Positions 10,271 to 23,210 are shown, numbered from the stretch's first letter. The stretch is 64,000 nt of DNA from Erythroxylum novogranatense (GCA_029891385.1 CM057233.1:13767460-13831459), one strand, 5' to 3'. Numbers and translations: made by a program. Notes: generated by a model not told the origin, from the letters alone.

Positions 10271-12160
10271 TCCATCCTTGTTTGAAATAGGTTCAAAAAT
10301 GGGATGAAATGGAAGTTAGGGTTTGTGTAGGGTTTGAAGAAAGAAAGAAGAGAAGGTGAAATCAAAGGGATTCTAGGATTTCTAAGTTAGGGTTTTGGTT
10401 TTTCTGACATAGATGGCTTATGGGTAGGTTAGGTTTAAAGTTATTTTTATCATTGCCTGATTTATAAATGCTATGCCTTTCTTTTAGAATATATTTATTA
10501 AATGGAGTGTGATTTAATTGAAGGAAATCAAGAAAACCCCACTCAAGACAAGGAGGAAGGGCAATCTTGAATTCGGATTCCGACGTTAGGTGGGTAACAT
10601 TTTTATAGTTATTGTGTGATGGGCAAATGCCCTATGTGTTCAATCTTTGTTAATTTGTGTGTATATTGAAAGTGTATTTCCTTTGATTTGAAAGAAAAGT
10701 ATGAAATTTCGATGATTCGATAGAATGGAAGAAGTATAAAATGCTATTCTTGTGTTTGAATATGTGAGCATAAATTGGTTGTGTTTGGGCGAGAGAGAAC
10801 ATGTTTCGTTAAGTATCGTGCACGATGAACCCCCTAGCCTTCTCCCGGCTGCTCGCTTGAGGCCACGAGATCCTGAGAAATTGGACTCGTCGTGTTTACG
10901 GTAAACTTCGTTTTCTGTCGTGTTTATGGAACTCTCGAGCCAATTGTGTGCATTTCATCATTTTGGTGTTATGATGCATAATATGTGTTTTAATTGATAG
11001 AAGATTTCATGTTATGCTTTATGTGATGATTTTGGCTAATTTATGATTTATATGATGGAGTTGAGTTATTTGTGTTTTATATGATAGATTGCAAATGTTT
11101 CGAATTCTTTATGTGTTGTATGGCTCATTACTCGATGGCTATAAAGGTGTTAGCCACTGAGCCGTGTTTGCTCACTCCATTCTCCCTCCTCAGGTGCAAA
11201 TTCTAGTTGATCGCGGAACCTTGCAAGGCATCGGGTATAACTCCAAGAAACTTTAGACACTTTTGTATTAAGTTAGTAACTAGCTTTTGGAATAACTTTA
11301 TAAGCATATCAAGCATTGAGCATCTCATATTTTGTATTTTGTACTTGATTCTTGATGGATATGATGAATATGCTGATATGTAATTAAAGCTATGATTGAA
11401 CTCTTGAATGATTGATAAAGAAATTGAGAGCTCCAGTACTCTCTTCATCATGTGAATTTGTTGATTTGCGATCTGTGCTTGACCTTGAAAAGGATATATG
11501 TATGAGTCTTTTGATCTTTGAGTTGCTGCTGGGTTTTTGCTTTGGGAGAGCTCGCTGGGAATTTGTAAAGGTTCATGAGCTGTTCAGTTCTGCAAAATCT
11601 GGGCTGATGTGTTCATGTGAGCAATTTGGGTATATTGTGTTGTGCTGCAAATTTTGGGTTGTTTTAGGTTGAATAGGATCATTTAGACTCCTTGAGGGTG
11701 TTAGGCGAGCTGTAGAGCTTTCCATGATGTAGTATGAGCTATTTTAGAGTGTGTTATTTGGTAGCTAAGAGTTGTTAAAGTGGAGTGTAGGTGCTGCCAA
11801 AAATGATGGATTTGTATTAGCAGAAACTTTGAATCTATATACAACCTATATGGAGTTAGATTTTGTCCTTTTGATCTTCATTAAAGTTGTAGAGCGTTCT
11901 TTTACCTTTCCATAGACATCAAGTTTGCTCAATTCGGAGTTTTGGGTCAAAAGTTATGGTGTTTGCAAGTTATGGTATTGTTTAGGAGGAGCTAGTCGAT
12001 CAGTCTTGGAGTAAACTTTTGATTTCCTTAATGGCCGAGCTTGTCTTTAAGTCCTTCTTGAAAATGGTAGAGTTGCCTCTTAACTTTTCAACGAATCAAA
12101 CCGTATCTAATTTGGAGCTCGGAATCAAAAGTTAGGAGGGTTCGAAGTCTGAAAGGTCCG

Positions 12161-12251
12161 GCTGCGAGGCGTTCGCCTCGCGGGTGTGGCGAGGCGCTCG
12201 CGTGCCAAGCGCCTGCACGCCTTTGGGGTCGGTTCTTGGCCAACCGACCCC
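12161..12251. repeat. Palindromic cluster in 3' LTR of element A
   Basis: This contains the stem GCGAGGCG (12164-12171), TT, CGCCTCGC (12174-12181), then related words to 12219 and the GGGGTCGGTT/AACCGACCCC inverted repeat (12225-12251). The cluster differs in length and sequence from its 5' LTR partner at 405-475, while the flanking 200 bases stay nearly identical. Confidence 0.78.
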
Positions 12252-12824
12252 TCTTCCTTCTTTTGGCCATAACTTTTTGCATAGACCTCCGATTGAGCTG
12301 ATTTTTGAAGTGATAGACTCCTAAGAAAATTTTCTATCTTTTCATACCTGATTGGTCGGCATTGCTTTCAAATTGTAAAAAGTGGTTCGAAACAAAGTGT
12401 GATGGTCGGTCAATAAAGTCTGAATATACTTCACTGATTTTGAAATATCTTGAGTATAGAGCTCTGATCGGGTTGATTCTTGTTTTAAATTAAACTAGAG
12501 GCATATATCTACAAGTTTTATGAGGGAACTAATCGGCAATTTATCCTAAAAAACCTTCAAATTCTGAGGCGAAGTCAGTAAAGTGTTCAGTTTTGATTAT
12601 TTTCTTTAAAAAGTATTTGAGCATAACTTTTTCATTTCTAATCCGAATTGAGCGATTTCAGTGGCGTTACAATCGTTAGATCATGAGGAAAAAATTTTTC
12701 TTAAAAAACCAAGCCGAATCTTTCTATTGGAGGTTTCCCTAATTGTGGTCAATATTGTTGTCGGTTTTGGGTCTTCTATGCTTTTGTGTTTCCGAATGTT
12801 GGGCCTCAGAGACGGGGTCCAACA

Positions 12825-14971
12825 CTTCATAAGTTCAGAAAACATTTCTCTCATCTCAATGCGAAGTGACTTGATATCTTGTCGAATATCCGCTACTTCT
12901 TTATGCAAGTTACCCACAGAAGCACACAGATAATCAACTTTCTCTTTAATATCTTCATCAGGCTTCTGTTGTATGACTTCAAAACCAACAATCGTAGTAT
13001 ATGCATCTGAAGATATAACATCTGGTTCAATTATTGTAATGGTAGGAGGTTGAATAGATAGGTTAGGTTCTAGAAGATCAAGATCATCAGGGCCAGTTAG
13101 TCGTGGAACTTGTCTTCCCAATAGGTGTAGAACATCACCAAATGAAGACACAGTTGATAAAGGTCTAATGTGCATAATGAGATGCACAAGGGACTCAACT
13201 GAGTAGCTTCGGTCTCCAACCTTAATGGATCTGTACGACCCTTCTGAAAGTCTTCCACCTGCTTGAAAAGAATCTTTAGTGGTTTGTTGACCACAATTGC
13301 TTCCTGACACTGTTGAAATGAAGTGGGAAACATAAGCTCCAGTCTGCTAGACTGCATGGCATGCTTCATCAATGTTTCTCACTTCAGCTTCAATTTGTTC
13401 ATCTTTAAGATCATTTATACTTTTAGGATACATTTTCTTCTTCCCTTTTTCTGCATTGCGAACAATGAAAGATCGAGGTTGAATATCAGGCACAACCTTG
13501 ATCACAGTTTTCCTTGTGATTGGAAAAATAGTGTACTTCTATTTTGTCATCTGTGTGGGGTATGGTCTGGTTCCTTCATCCTTAAGAACATTATACATAC
13601 TTTTCTCATCCTCACTCAACAGATGCATGATACTACTATTTACCAATATGGGTTGAAATTGTACCTTGACTAACCTTTTTGGGATTTCTCTGATTATTAT
13701 TGAATTGCTACTCCTGACAGGTTGAATTTCTTAAAAAATCTTGACTCTCAAGTCTTCTTTTCTTATCAGTCGGGAAGTATTGACCTGTGCTGGACTGCGT
13801 TCCACTATCTTCTTCCTCTTCTGAACAACAGTAGGAGTGCTCTTCTCAGTACTGATTTTCTACTTTTTATTCTCCTTAATCAGTCTGGAAGTCTGCTGAG
13901 GTTGAGGTTTTACTTTTTCAAACTCCAATTTCTTCATACTTTCAGTCACTTTAGCCAATTTTGGTGATTCTTCTCTCAAAATTGAAACTAAGGACCTGGT
14001 TGCCTATGATGTTATCTTGTCAGAGTTTCCACCATGAATCAACTCTTTCCTTTTCTTTTCTTCTTGTTGACGTAGGGTTCGAACTTTAGGCGACCTTTTT
14101 GCTTGCCTCCTTCTTTAAGAGATATCGTCTTTCCCTTTGTTTTTCCTAACGATTCTTTTTCTCCTTTTACAAGTATCCTCTCAACAGATTGAGATTTTGA
14201 TTTTGTTGAGGGAGATTCTTTTTTAGCACCCTCCCCCTCAATCCTGGCTTTTGTCTTAGAATTAGCTTCTACTCTCTCCAGATTCTTCAAGCCCATTTTA
14301 CCAATTGTTGTAGAATTGATGACACTTTTAATATTCATCTTCATCCTGTTTCCCCTTTCCAAACGTACTCCAGATTCTCTGAATATCCTTGTTATTATCA
14401 TTCCGTATGGTAGAGCAGTCGAGTCTTTCTTAGACTTTACCATATAATGAAAGATAAGAAATGGTAGGTTGATAGGTTGACGATTTAGTAGATGAAATAA
14501 ACATTGTTCATCTAGCGTTGTTACCAAATGCCTTGATCCTATTCTCGGTAGTACACAATGAAAACTAAGTGAGTGTAATACCCTAGCCTTTGGAACAAGA
14601 TTGGATGCCTTCTTTTCCTTTTGATCATTGCCTCCATATAACTGCAAATTGATATGGGTTTCCTTCACGCTAACTTGTTTCATCCATCTAGCTTTACTTG
14701 TGAGCTTCTCTCCTTCAAATGAACACTCCATGACCTTCTTAATCATCTCTATGGTCACGATAATCGACAATCTATCCACAGAAGATACAAGAGTATCGGC
14801 TACCACTTCCATATTCTTCCATAATTTATAAACTTAATTTATGCAAACTGTCTCTCGAATTTGAAAGAAATTCCTCCATCCGGCTGCTACAATCTCCAGT
14901 TCAATATCCATGTTGTCCTGCTTCAGGGATTCAAAATTAACAAGTCTTCCACTTGTCATGGCTGTCTCCAT
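12825..14971 (-). pseudogene. env-like / plant transposon protein ORF of copia D
   Basis: The reading frame starts at ATG 14971 (METAMTSGRLVNFES), about 330 bases after the RNase H end. It has an early stop near 14835, then continues from 14812 with a conserved part (SFHCVLPRIGSRHLVTTLDE, about 14570-14510; QPINLPFLIFHYM) typical of the third ORF of SIRE-type elements. A lysine- and serine-rich tail follows, and then frames shifted at about 13970-13320. The last part (13310-12825) contains a coiled-coil-like stretch (KVDYLCASVGNLHKEVADIR) and is cut by element A at 12824. In relatives this ORF is called env-like; no clear transmembrane segment is seen here, so an envelope role is not supported. 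Confidence 0.65.
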
Positions 14972-15301
14972 TTCTTGTAGTTAACAACGCACTAAAAACA
15001 GAGAATTTTTTCAAAGAAGTGAAGTCGGTTTGTGAGGTTGAGAGTGTGAGCAAGGAAGGTTTGAAATCCAAACATAGTAATGAAATGTTTTTGTTGAGGG
15101 TTCTGTAAAGGTTGATTGTTAGAGTATATCATAAGTGTTCTAGAATAGGTGGTGTTCTCAAGGCTATTAGAAACTTTCCTTCCAAAACTTTCTTCTAACC
15201 AATGTTATCAGCTATAACTTACAGTTACGATTACCGTTAACTCTTTCAACCTTTTCATCTGGGTCATGACGTGTCAGACGATTGATTACTTAACATCACC
15301 A

Positions 15302-16074
15302 TGTTAAGGTTTCATTTGATTTCTCTGAATCTTTCTTCACTTAATGGCTTAGTGAAGATGTCTGCCTACTGATGGTTCCTCTTAACAAACTGAAGACTCA
15401 CGATCTTCCTCTGAACGTAATCTTCTAAAAAATGGTGTCTGACTTTGATATGTTTAACTCTCGAATGTTGTATAGGATTCTTCGATAGATTGATGATACT
15501 CGTGTTGTCACAGTAGATTGAGATTTCTTCTTCTTGTACTACGTACTCCTCTAGCTAGTTCTTAATCCACAACGTCTATGAACAGCAAACTTGCGGCTGA
15601 CATATACTCAGCTTCTGCAGTTGATAGAGTAATTGAGCTTTGCCTCTTACTTGACCACGAAACTAGGTTATTGTCAAGAAAGTGACATCCTCCACTCGTA
15701 CTTTTTCTATCAATCTTATTTCCAGCATAATCCGAATCACAGTAGCTAATTAACTTGAAATCTTTTCCTTTCTCATACATTAAGAAAAGATTAGTAGTAC
15801 CTGATAGATACCTCAAAATTCTTTTAACAGCAATATAATGAGATTCTCTAGGATCTGCCTGAAATCTTGCACACAAGCAAACACTAAACAAAATGTTAGG
15901 TCTACTTGCTGTAAGGTAAAGTAAGGAACCAATAATCCCTCTATATAGAGTTTGATAAACCTTCTTGCTAGTTTCATCCTTGGACAAATGGTTTGAAGGA
16001 TGCATCAGAGTTGACATTGGTTTTACTTTTCCCACATCATATTTTATCAACAGTTCCTTCACATACTTCTGTTG
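15302..16074 (-). pseudogene. RNase H of copia D
   Basis: The minus frame from 16062 starts after RT and shows RNase H signatures: YCDSDYAGNKIDRKSTSGGC (about 15750-15690), VSWSSKRQSSITLSTAEAEY (about 15665-15600) and, in a second frame after about 15562, the C-terminal region with CDNTSIINLSKNPIQHSR and ADIFTKPLSEERF (to about 15310). It is broken by a frame change near 15570 and stops near 15551 and 15370. It removes the RNA strand during reverse transcription in intact relatives. Confidence 0.85.
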
Positions 16075-17303
16075 ATGAATAAAAATCTTTTATTGGGTTT
16101 GCTTAACTTGCAACCCAAGAAAGAATTTTAATTCACCCATCATGCTCATCTCAAATTCATTTTTCATCAAATTTTCAAAATTAGTACATAACACTTAAGA
16201 GGTAGCACCAAAAATAATATCATCAACATAAATTTGAACAATAATAAAATCATTCTTTATGCACTTTCTAAATAAAGTTTTATCCACCTGACCTCTAGTG
16301 AACTTATTCTCAATAAGAAAAGAACTCAGACGATCATACCAAGCTCGAGGGGCTTGTTTCAAGACATACAAAGCCTTATAAAGTCTATAGACATGATCTG
16401 GTTTCTTGACATCTTCAAAACCTGGAGGTTGCTTCATATAAACTTCTTCATCTATAAAGCCATTTAAAAAGGCACTCTTCACGTCCATTTGAAATAGCTT
16501 TATATCATGACACAAAACATATGCAAGCAATATCCTAATAGCTTCTAGTCTTGCTACAGGAGCATAAGTCTCATTGTAGTCTATTTCTTCTTGCTGATTA
16601 TAGTCTTGTGCTACTAATCTTGCTTTGTTACGACTCACTCTACCTGATTCGTCTAGCTTATTCTTAAAAACCCATCTAGTTCCTATGATGGACTTTTTCG
16701 GTGGTCTAGGAACTAAGGACCAAACTTTATTCCTAGTAAACTGGTTCAGCTCCTCTTGCATGGCTAAAATCCAAGCTTCATCTTGAAGAGCTTCATCAAT
16801 TTTCTTAGGCTCCATTTCAGAAATAAATGCACTATTTACTTCTCTTCTGAATTTAGACCTGGTCCGCACACCTTCTGAGGTCTCTCCTATAATCAACTCT
16901 TCTGGATGAGAACTCTTATATTTCCAATCTCTCTTTAAATCAAGAGTCTTAGGAATATCTTCAACTTTGTCTAAGGAAGTTTTTGATGGTGATACTTCTT
17001 CACTATCAACCAAGGGTACTGAAAGGGTTTCATTATTAGGATCATCTCTCCTACTTGGTTAAGAACTATCATCAAACTTGACATGAATGGTTTCTTCAAC
17101 AGTCTTAGAGGTAAGGTTGTAAACCCTATAGGCTTTTGATGATAGAGAATAACCTAGAAAAATTCTAGAATAACTCTTAGAATCGAATTTATCCAGACTT
17201 TCTTTTGTATTCAATATAGAGCACTTGCAACCAAATGGATGGAAGTAGGATATATTAGGTTTCCTGCCATTCCATAATTCATATGGAGTTTTCTTCAACA
17301 AAG
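16075..17303 (-). pseudogene. Reverse transcriptase and integrase C-terminus of copia D
   Basis: Reading down from 17303: the integrase C-terminal part (KTPYELWNGRKPNISYFHPF, FGCKCSILNT) to about 17060, a linker, then RT from about 16830 with ALQDEAWILAMQEELNQF, NKVWSLVPRP, the RWVFKNKLDESG region and YAPVARLEAIRILLAY. The catalytic site IYVDDIIFGATS is intact at about 16230-16195. A stop follows directly (TAA at 16192), and another break lies before RNase H. The copia RT active site is therefore preserved, unlike in the two Ty3 elements. Confidence 0.88.
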
Positions 17304-17975
17304 GTCGCTGTAGCGCCCCCTTACCGTAGGTTACGCATCGAGACGCCCGTAGGTCGTTCCGATACATAACCCGCGATACGGGTGCACTACGATTCGATCA
17401 TTTCTATAAACCACATGGCATCACTACAATAAAGCTGTAATATCAAATCACTAAATATAAAACCCAAAGGATACTTCTCATTTCATTTCTTAAAGACCAT
17501 GAATACACGATTCTGTCATAATAACATACTGTACAAATCTAATAGGAACTGAAATCACTCCTAACTAGGTCATTCCCAAAAGATCCCAGCTGACCGACCT
17601 GTGAGCCATACTTTGCTTGCCAGCACTCACATAGCAGGAAAAGTCACGCTAACTGGAGCTAGGAGTCGACTATCTCTGTCCTGAAAAATATATGCAATGT
17701 TGGGTGAGTTTGCGAACTCAATGAGTAACCATCATCGATGGTTCACCCAATTCATGCATTACGCAAAATTGTGTACAAATCAACACAATAACACGTTCAG
17801 AAATAACAATCATAAATTCACTAAACAATCATCACACACATGCACTTAACCCATTTCAAATTCACAGCACAATCAGACATTGAATGCATGATGATTTTCA
17901 TTTCATTTTAATGTTGTGACTGAGCGTCAGTATTATCCCATTCTGGGCACATTAATAGAAATCGCATTTTAGGGG

Positions 17976-18046
17976 TAGGAGAGCCCTCTGGGTATGCACT
18001 ACTGCCCACGCGCATTAGGGATAGGAGAGCCTTCTGGGTATGCACT
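17976..18046 (-). repeat. Two copies of a 25-bp repeat in LTR F
   Basis: On the minus strand AGTGCATACCCAGAGGGCTCTCC plus TA occurs at 18000-17976 and, with one change, at 18046-18022, spaced 46 bases. LTR H has three copies at 62187, 62233 and 62313. Confidence 0.8.
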
Positions 18047-18764
18047 ATTCCCTTTTCGGGCCTTAGGCCCGTTTTCACAGTAATTGAGCTTATAGCTCCG
18101 ATCAGAATTTGCTCCAGTCACAACTGTTAATTATCAATTTCCGATCATACCTAGCATGCGTTCACAATTTCATAATAACACATCTCATACAACAGTATTC
18201 ATTTAGGCCACATAGTTCATTCAGGCATTTAACAAATCAGAGATTGATGAACCAACTAGGTTACTCACCTCAAAACTTCCGAGCTACTGCCGGGAAGTCT
18301 CTGCTATGTCGAAGGATCGACGCTCCACTTGTGCCTCTAAAACAAATCAGAATAATCACACATTACTAATAATTTCCAATAGTCAATAATGCATATGTAG
18401 CGAATGCGATTAGTACAATACATGTTATGACATTCCCGATCCTATTCCCGAATCATCTCAATTCGACTCTTTCACTCTAATTCATAACAATTTCTAATAC
18501 CACAATTCAATTGACTCAATTCCGAACTCTCTAAAGTCCAATTCCAAATCATAGGAATTATCTTTAAATTGAAATCAAATTCACTATTCAATCACCACGT
18601 GATTTCGAGAACCACCGAAATAAATTTCGAATTTCTACTATCCGAAATTCACGATTCTTAGTCTCTATAATCACAGTCAATCAGTATCCAATTCAATAAG
18701 AACCTAAAACCTCAAAAATCATTACTTAAACAACTAACTCCATTTCAGAAATCAAGCTCCTCGC

Positions 18765-18895
18765 CGCGACGCAAGGTTGCTCGCCGCGGCGAGTCACCTC
18801 GCCTTCGTCGCGATGTGCGGAAGGAATCGGCTCGTCGCGACGTCCAATTCTCTGTTCGTCGCGACGTCTAATTAATTACACGTCGCGACGTGCGG
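18765..18895. repeat. CGTCGCGACG palindrome cluster in LTR F
   Basis: Three perfect CGTCGCGACG copies, a 14-bp palindrome CTCGCCGCGGCGAG and several decayed relatives (CGCCGCGACG, CGTCGCGATG) lie within 130 bases. They form an isolated CpG island in AT-rich sequence. Confidence 0.88.
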
Positions 18896-19993
18896 ACTCT
18901 GGTTCATCTTCTCCGATTCTCCTTTTTCAATTCTCTCTCTAAATTTCATCCAAAACTCAACCTATCCTTTTACAAACACTCAAAAGCAACTCCATACATT
19001 AAACACAACTCATATCTAACCTCAATTCCCTCAAATGCTCATTATCTCTCAATTAACCTAAATTAATCACAATAAAATTCTCAAAACCTATCATCCGAAA
19101 CCCAAACACTTTCAATCATCAAATATATAAATCAATAACTCTAATTAAACCATAAATTAACTATCTGAAGCAAGAAGGAAAGAGAACTTACTTGATTTAA
19201 TCTTTCATTCCTTCAAAAACACCCAAAATCCTCAAATCCCCAATCTCATATACACCCACGACGATCTCCAAAAACCAACCCAAATATCATTTTCTCCAAC
19301 TCAAGCTAAAGGGGAAAAGATCAAAGATGAAGGGGGAAGCAAACTAGCAAGAAGAAATCAAGAGGAAATCAAGGAAGAAGATCACAAAGAAGAAGAGGAA
19401 AGCAAGCTTCGTGAGAGGCTAAAAATTCAAAGGATAGGGTTTATAAACTTAGGGAAATAAGGGATTGTTTGGCAATTAACTGCCACAAGATCAATCCAAC
19501 AACCGCAGTCCAATTTCTTGTTCTAAATTCTCTCAAATTCTCGATGGCTCTAAACCCTAATTCCTCAAATCAAATTCTAGTTCCTTCATTACCATTGGAC
19601 AATCAATTTCGGAACTGAAAATTCAAATAAATCAGTCATTGGTCAAATTTCCGGTCCGGACCTATTACTTTGAAAAATCCAGAAAAATTTCTATAAATCC
19701 TCAAAAATATAAAACACATAATTCTACACTCCAATTTCAATTTTTAACTCTCTACAATTCAATTTCTCTTCAATTCTATATTCAAAACTTAATCTGCGCA
19801 ATCATCACCCAATTTTCCAATTTACACAATTAAATCAGAAAATTGTCATACATGCATGTACATACATATGCCCGTGCAACACTTAAGCATTTATCACTAA
19901 AATAGAGGCTATCAATGCATATGCAAGTCAAATCATAAAACCATCCGAATTACCAAAATGCCCTTCACATTGGTAACGGGATGTTACAGTCGC

Positions 19994-20900
19994 AGAAGTA
20001 TTATATTTTGAATATAACATATTGTATTCACAGCTTCTGCCTAGAAGTACTTAGGAAGATTCATCTCACACAGCATAGTCCTAGCCATTTCCTGAATCGT
20101 CCTATTCTTCCTTTCAACAACTCCATTCTGTTGGGGAGTTCTAGGGGCAGAGAAATTCTGAAAAATTCCATTTTCTTCACAGAACATTATGAACTTCTCA
20201 TTTTCAAACTCACCACCATGATCACTTCTAATACTAGCTATAGACATTCCTTTCTCATTCTGTAACTTTTTGGATAGGACCTTAAAACACTTAAAAGACT
20301 GATCTTTATGTGATAAAAAATAATATCTAACAAAATCTAGTGAACTCATCAACAATAACAAGACCATACCTCTTTCCGCCAAGACTCAATGTTCTAGTTG
20401 GACTAAATAAATCCATATGTAACAACTCTAGAGGTCTAGAAGAAGTTACAACATTTTTAGTAGAAAACATTGTTTTAACCTGTTTTCCTTTTTGACAACT
20501 TTCACAAAATAAATCCTTATTAAAACATATTTTGGTAAACCTCTTACCAAATCATGTTTAGTCAACTTGGAAATATGTTTAAAACTGGTATGACCTAGCT
20601 TTTTATGCCAAATCAATTTTTCTTGATCAGTAGATATAAAACAAGAAATATTTTGTTTTTGAAAATCTTCCAAATTGATTTTGTAAAGATTGTTTTGTCT
20701 TTTGGCAGAAAAGAATATGGACCCATCCTTGTTTTTGACTTTACAAGAATTTTGATTGAAAGACACTTCAAAACCAGAATCACATATTTGATTGGCACTA
20801 ATCAAATTGTGTTTTAAACCATCAACTAGCAGCACATTATCAATGCATGCAAAGGAATCTTTACCTATTTTATCGATTCCAATTATCTTGCCCTGCTAGT
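19994..20900 (-). pseudogene. GAG-pre-integrase and integrase core of copia D
   Basis: Reading down from about 20900: the pre-integrase zinc region with LIWHKKLGHTSFKHISKL (about 20640-20585), preceded by VDGLKHNLISANQICDSGF. Then the integrase core with SIRSDHGGEFENEKF (about 20245-20200) and FSAPRTPQQNGVVERKNRTI (about 20165-20100), containing catalytic D and E. A frame break lies near 20440-20380 and a stop near 20040 before the LTR F junction at 19993. In active relatives this enzyme inserts the cDNA. Confidence 0.87.
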
Positions 20901-22663
20901 TGTCTCCAAAAGTTACTGATCCTCCCTTATTATATTGAAGATCTAGGAACATAGACCTTCTTCCCGTCATGTGTCGCGAGCATCCACTGTCCAAGCACTA
21001 ATTGTGTTGGCTGCTTTTTCCAAGGAAGGATATCTGCAAGTGATATTATCTGTCTTTTAGGCACCCAAATTTTCTTGGGTCCTTTGGGGTTAGTTCATGC
21101 ACAATTCATAGTAGGATGAAACAATTGATGAAATCTCCGATAATGATTAGGTTGATGAAATTTCTTCCTTAAGGGAGCAGAAACCTTTTTATGCTAAGGA
21201 TGGTTTTTACTAAAACCTAATCCAGTTTTATCATTAGAGTGTCTGTATTTCCCTAGCATATCATTCATTTTCCTCGTACTCTCTGTAAATGTTGATAGAT
21301 CAGCTGAGAGACTATTTATTCTCTGTTTCAGCTTATTGATTTCTTCAGATCTATCTACTACAACCTTTTTGTTCATCTCATCTACTTGTTTCTTTAGGCA
21401 GACATTTTCCTCTTCTAATGCTTGCTGTTTTTCAAAATTTCTACGTACTTTTTCTTAAGCAACTTATACTGCTTTAGAATTGCATAAGAATCTTCTAATA
21501 GTTCTGAGTATGCATCTTGTAATTCATTAAATTTTGAAGTTACCTCCTCATCACTTTCTTCCTTAGCTACCAAGCAGATATTTGCTTGCACCGATGCCTT
21601 TGAGTCCGTATCTGATTCAGACGAATCTAGATCTTCCCAGGTTGCCATCATACTTTTCTTGCCTTCTCTACTCTTCTTTGTCTTTTTCTTTAACAATGGA
21701 CACTCGGACTTGTAATGTCCCGGTTTATTGCATTCATAGCATGTGATGGATGTTTTCTCATTCTTCCCTTAATCTTTGCTATTCTTCTTGAAGTATGATT
21801 CTTTATTTCCTTTAACCTTTTTCTTCCACATGCGTCTGATATTTTTCGAGATAAAGGATAGTTCATCATCTTCCTCTCTTGAAGCATGATCTGAATTACT
21901 AGAATCGTCATCCTTGACTTCCTCAATCTTCAACGCTTTTGACGATGAGCTTCTCTTCCTTTGATTCTTCTAATTCTTTTGTCCAACCTTCAATTCTATG
22001 GATTTGTCCCGTCTGAGCTTATCTTCTGCATCGAGTTCAACTTCATGTATCTTCAGAGATCCAAGTAATTCGTCAAGCTTTAATACGCTCAAATCCTTGG
22101 CTTCTTGTATAGCTGTAACTTTTTCTCTCCATCTCTTCGGTAAAATTCTTAGGATCTTTCTAACGTGATCTTGATTGTCGTACGATCTACCGAGAGCTTT
22201 AAGTCTATTGATGATAGTTTGAAATCTTCCAAACATCTGATCGATAGACTCTTCGTCCTTTATTTTGAACAGCTCATACTAGTGTACAAGAATGCTTATC
22301 TTGGACTCCTTTACTTGATTTGTGCCTTCATGTGAGATAGATAGCGTATCCCACATCTCATTTGCAATGTCGCATACGTGAACTTTCACTTCTGCTTAGG
22401 GCATAGCTTAAGAAGAACTTGGCCTTCGAATTTAGCAAGAATCTTGCTTTTTGTTCTGCAGACCATCTGATTCGTGGAATGACATTTCCTTCTTCATCTA
22501 CTAGTGTATAAGGTCCATTTTCTATTATCTCCTAAATATCGATATGAGTAGATTCAATGAAGAGCCGCATCCTGTCTTTCCAGTAATGACAGTCTTCTCC
22601 ATTGAATGCCGGAGGTCTAGTTACCTAGGCACCTTTAGCTATATATACGTGTGACTCCGCCAT
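20901..22663 (-). pseudogene. gag: gag (and protease linker) of copia D
   Basis: The start is ATG 22663 (MAESHVYIAKGA), 44 bases inside the primer binding site. The reading is RPPAFNGEDCHYWKDRM, a UBN2-type copia gag. A TAG follows codon 12 and another lies near 22530. It continues at 22236-21970 (FQTIINRLKALGRSYDNQDH), then a basic stretch, a CCHC zinc knuckle (CYECNKPGHYKSEC, about 21740-21700, split between frames by an indel) and a conserved acidic segment (MATWEDLDSSESDTDSKAS, about 21655-21600). A leucine-rich coiled-coil-like region follows to about 21190. The protease region around 21000-20840 is degenerate. Many stops and shifts make it a pseudogene. Confidence 0.85.
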
Positions 22664-22706
22664 GGATCTTTATCCACACTTTGTTATGGTGGTTCTTGGA
22701 CACCCA

Positions 22707-22718
22707 GCTCTAATACCA
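22707..22718 (-). other. Primer binding site of copia D
   Basis: On the minus strand TGGTATTAGAGC is a one-base variant of the initiator-Met tRNA PBS. It lies two bases from the LTR end (TTCA at 22721). Confidence 0.9.
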
Positions 22719-23202
22719 ATTGAAGTGAATCACACGTTAGTATACAATATACAAAGTGCACAAGAAGGGGGGTTGAATTGTGTATTCAAATTTTTACTAC
22801 AATCCTTTTTTTTAAACGATTGACAAACAGTATTATGAAGTATTTATATCAGCAATAGAAACAAGAGTTAAGAGTTGAGAGTGAGAATCAACACAGTAAT
22901 TTTATACTGGTTCACCCCAAATCGTGGGCTACGTCCAATCCTCAGAATCCTTTCTGAGATTTCACTATACTTCACAAAAGTACAAGTATTCTTTTCACCG
23001 AGCCTCTTCAGGTCTCTTACAACAAGTATTCTTTTTCACATTTAGCCTCTTCAGGCTCTCAGCTTTTCTTCTTTCTTACAGAAAGATATTGCAAGCTTTT
23101 TTATAGAAAATATAGCTCTCGTATTTCACACAAATATAGTATTTAGCTTTTTGAAATTCACTAACAAAATCACTAACTCTTTCAGTCTTCAACTTCAACT
23201 CA

Positions 23203-23210
23203 TATTTATA
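23203..23210 (-). promoter_or_regulatory. TATA box of copia D LTR
   Basis: TATAAATA on the minus strand lies about 490 bases before the end of the LTR and downstream of the U3 minisatellite. That is the expected place for the LTR promoter. Confidence 0.6.

Larger units (their letters stand above)
9705..12824 (+). repeat. 3' LTR of Tekay-type element A
   Basis: This 3,120-base LTR runs from TGTTGGGCTTCG to GGGGTCCAACA. Its last 1,070 bases match the 5' LTR at 1-1075. It contains a purine-rich leader (about 10110-10255), a consensus splice donor AAG|GTAAGT at 10262-10270, possible acceptors at 10524 and 11193, degenerate repeated modules and the palindromic cluster at 12161-12219. The right flank is CTTCA (12825-12829). 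The matching left TSD copy would lie before the window. Downstream sequence is the env-like ORF of copia element D. Confidence 0.9.
17309..19988 (-). mobile_element. Solo LTR F inside copia D integrase, TSD GTCGC
   Basis: The insert is 2,680 bases with GTCGC at 17304-17308 and 19989-19993. In minus orientation it begins TGTAACATCCCG and ends GGGGGCGCTACA. Removing it rejoins the integrase reading frame (NLPKYF to KTPYELWNG). It matches the LTR at 60224-62556: both share the start, the repeated GGGCTCTCCTA block and the AGGTGAGTAACCTAG segment. It contains the CGTCGCGACG cluster and a GTAAGTT donor-like site at 19191. Confidence 0.92.

Noticed and set aside
11412..11672. 86-codon plus frame in the 3' LTR of element A
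   Set aside because: LTR sequence with no homology to known proteins.
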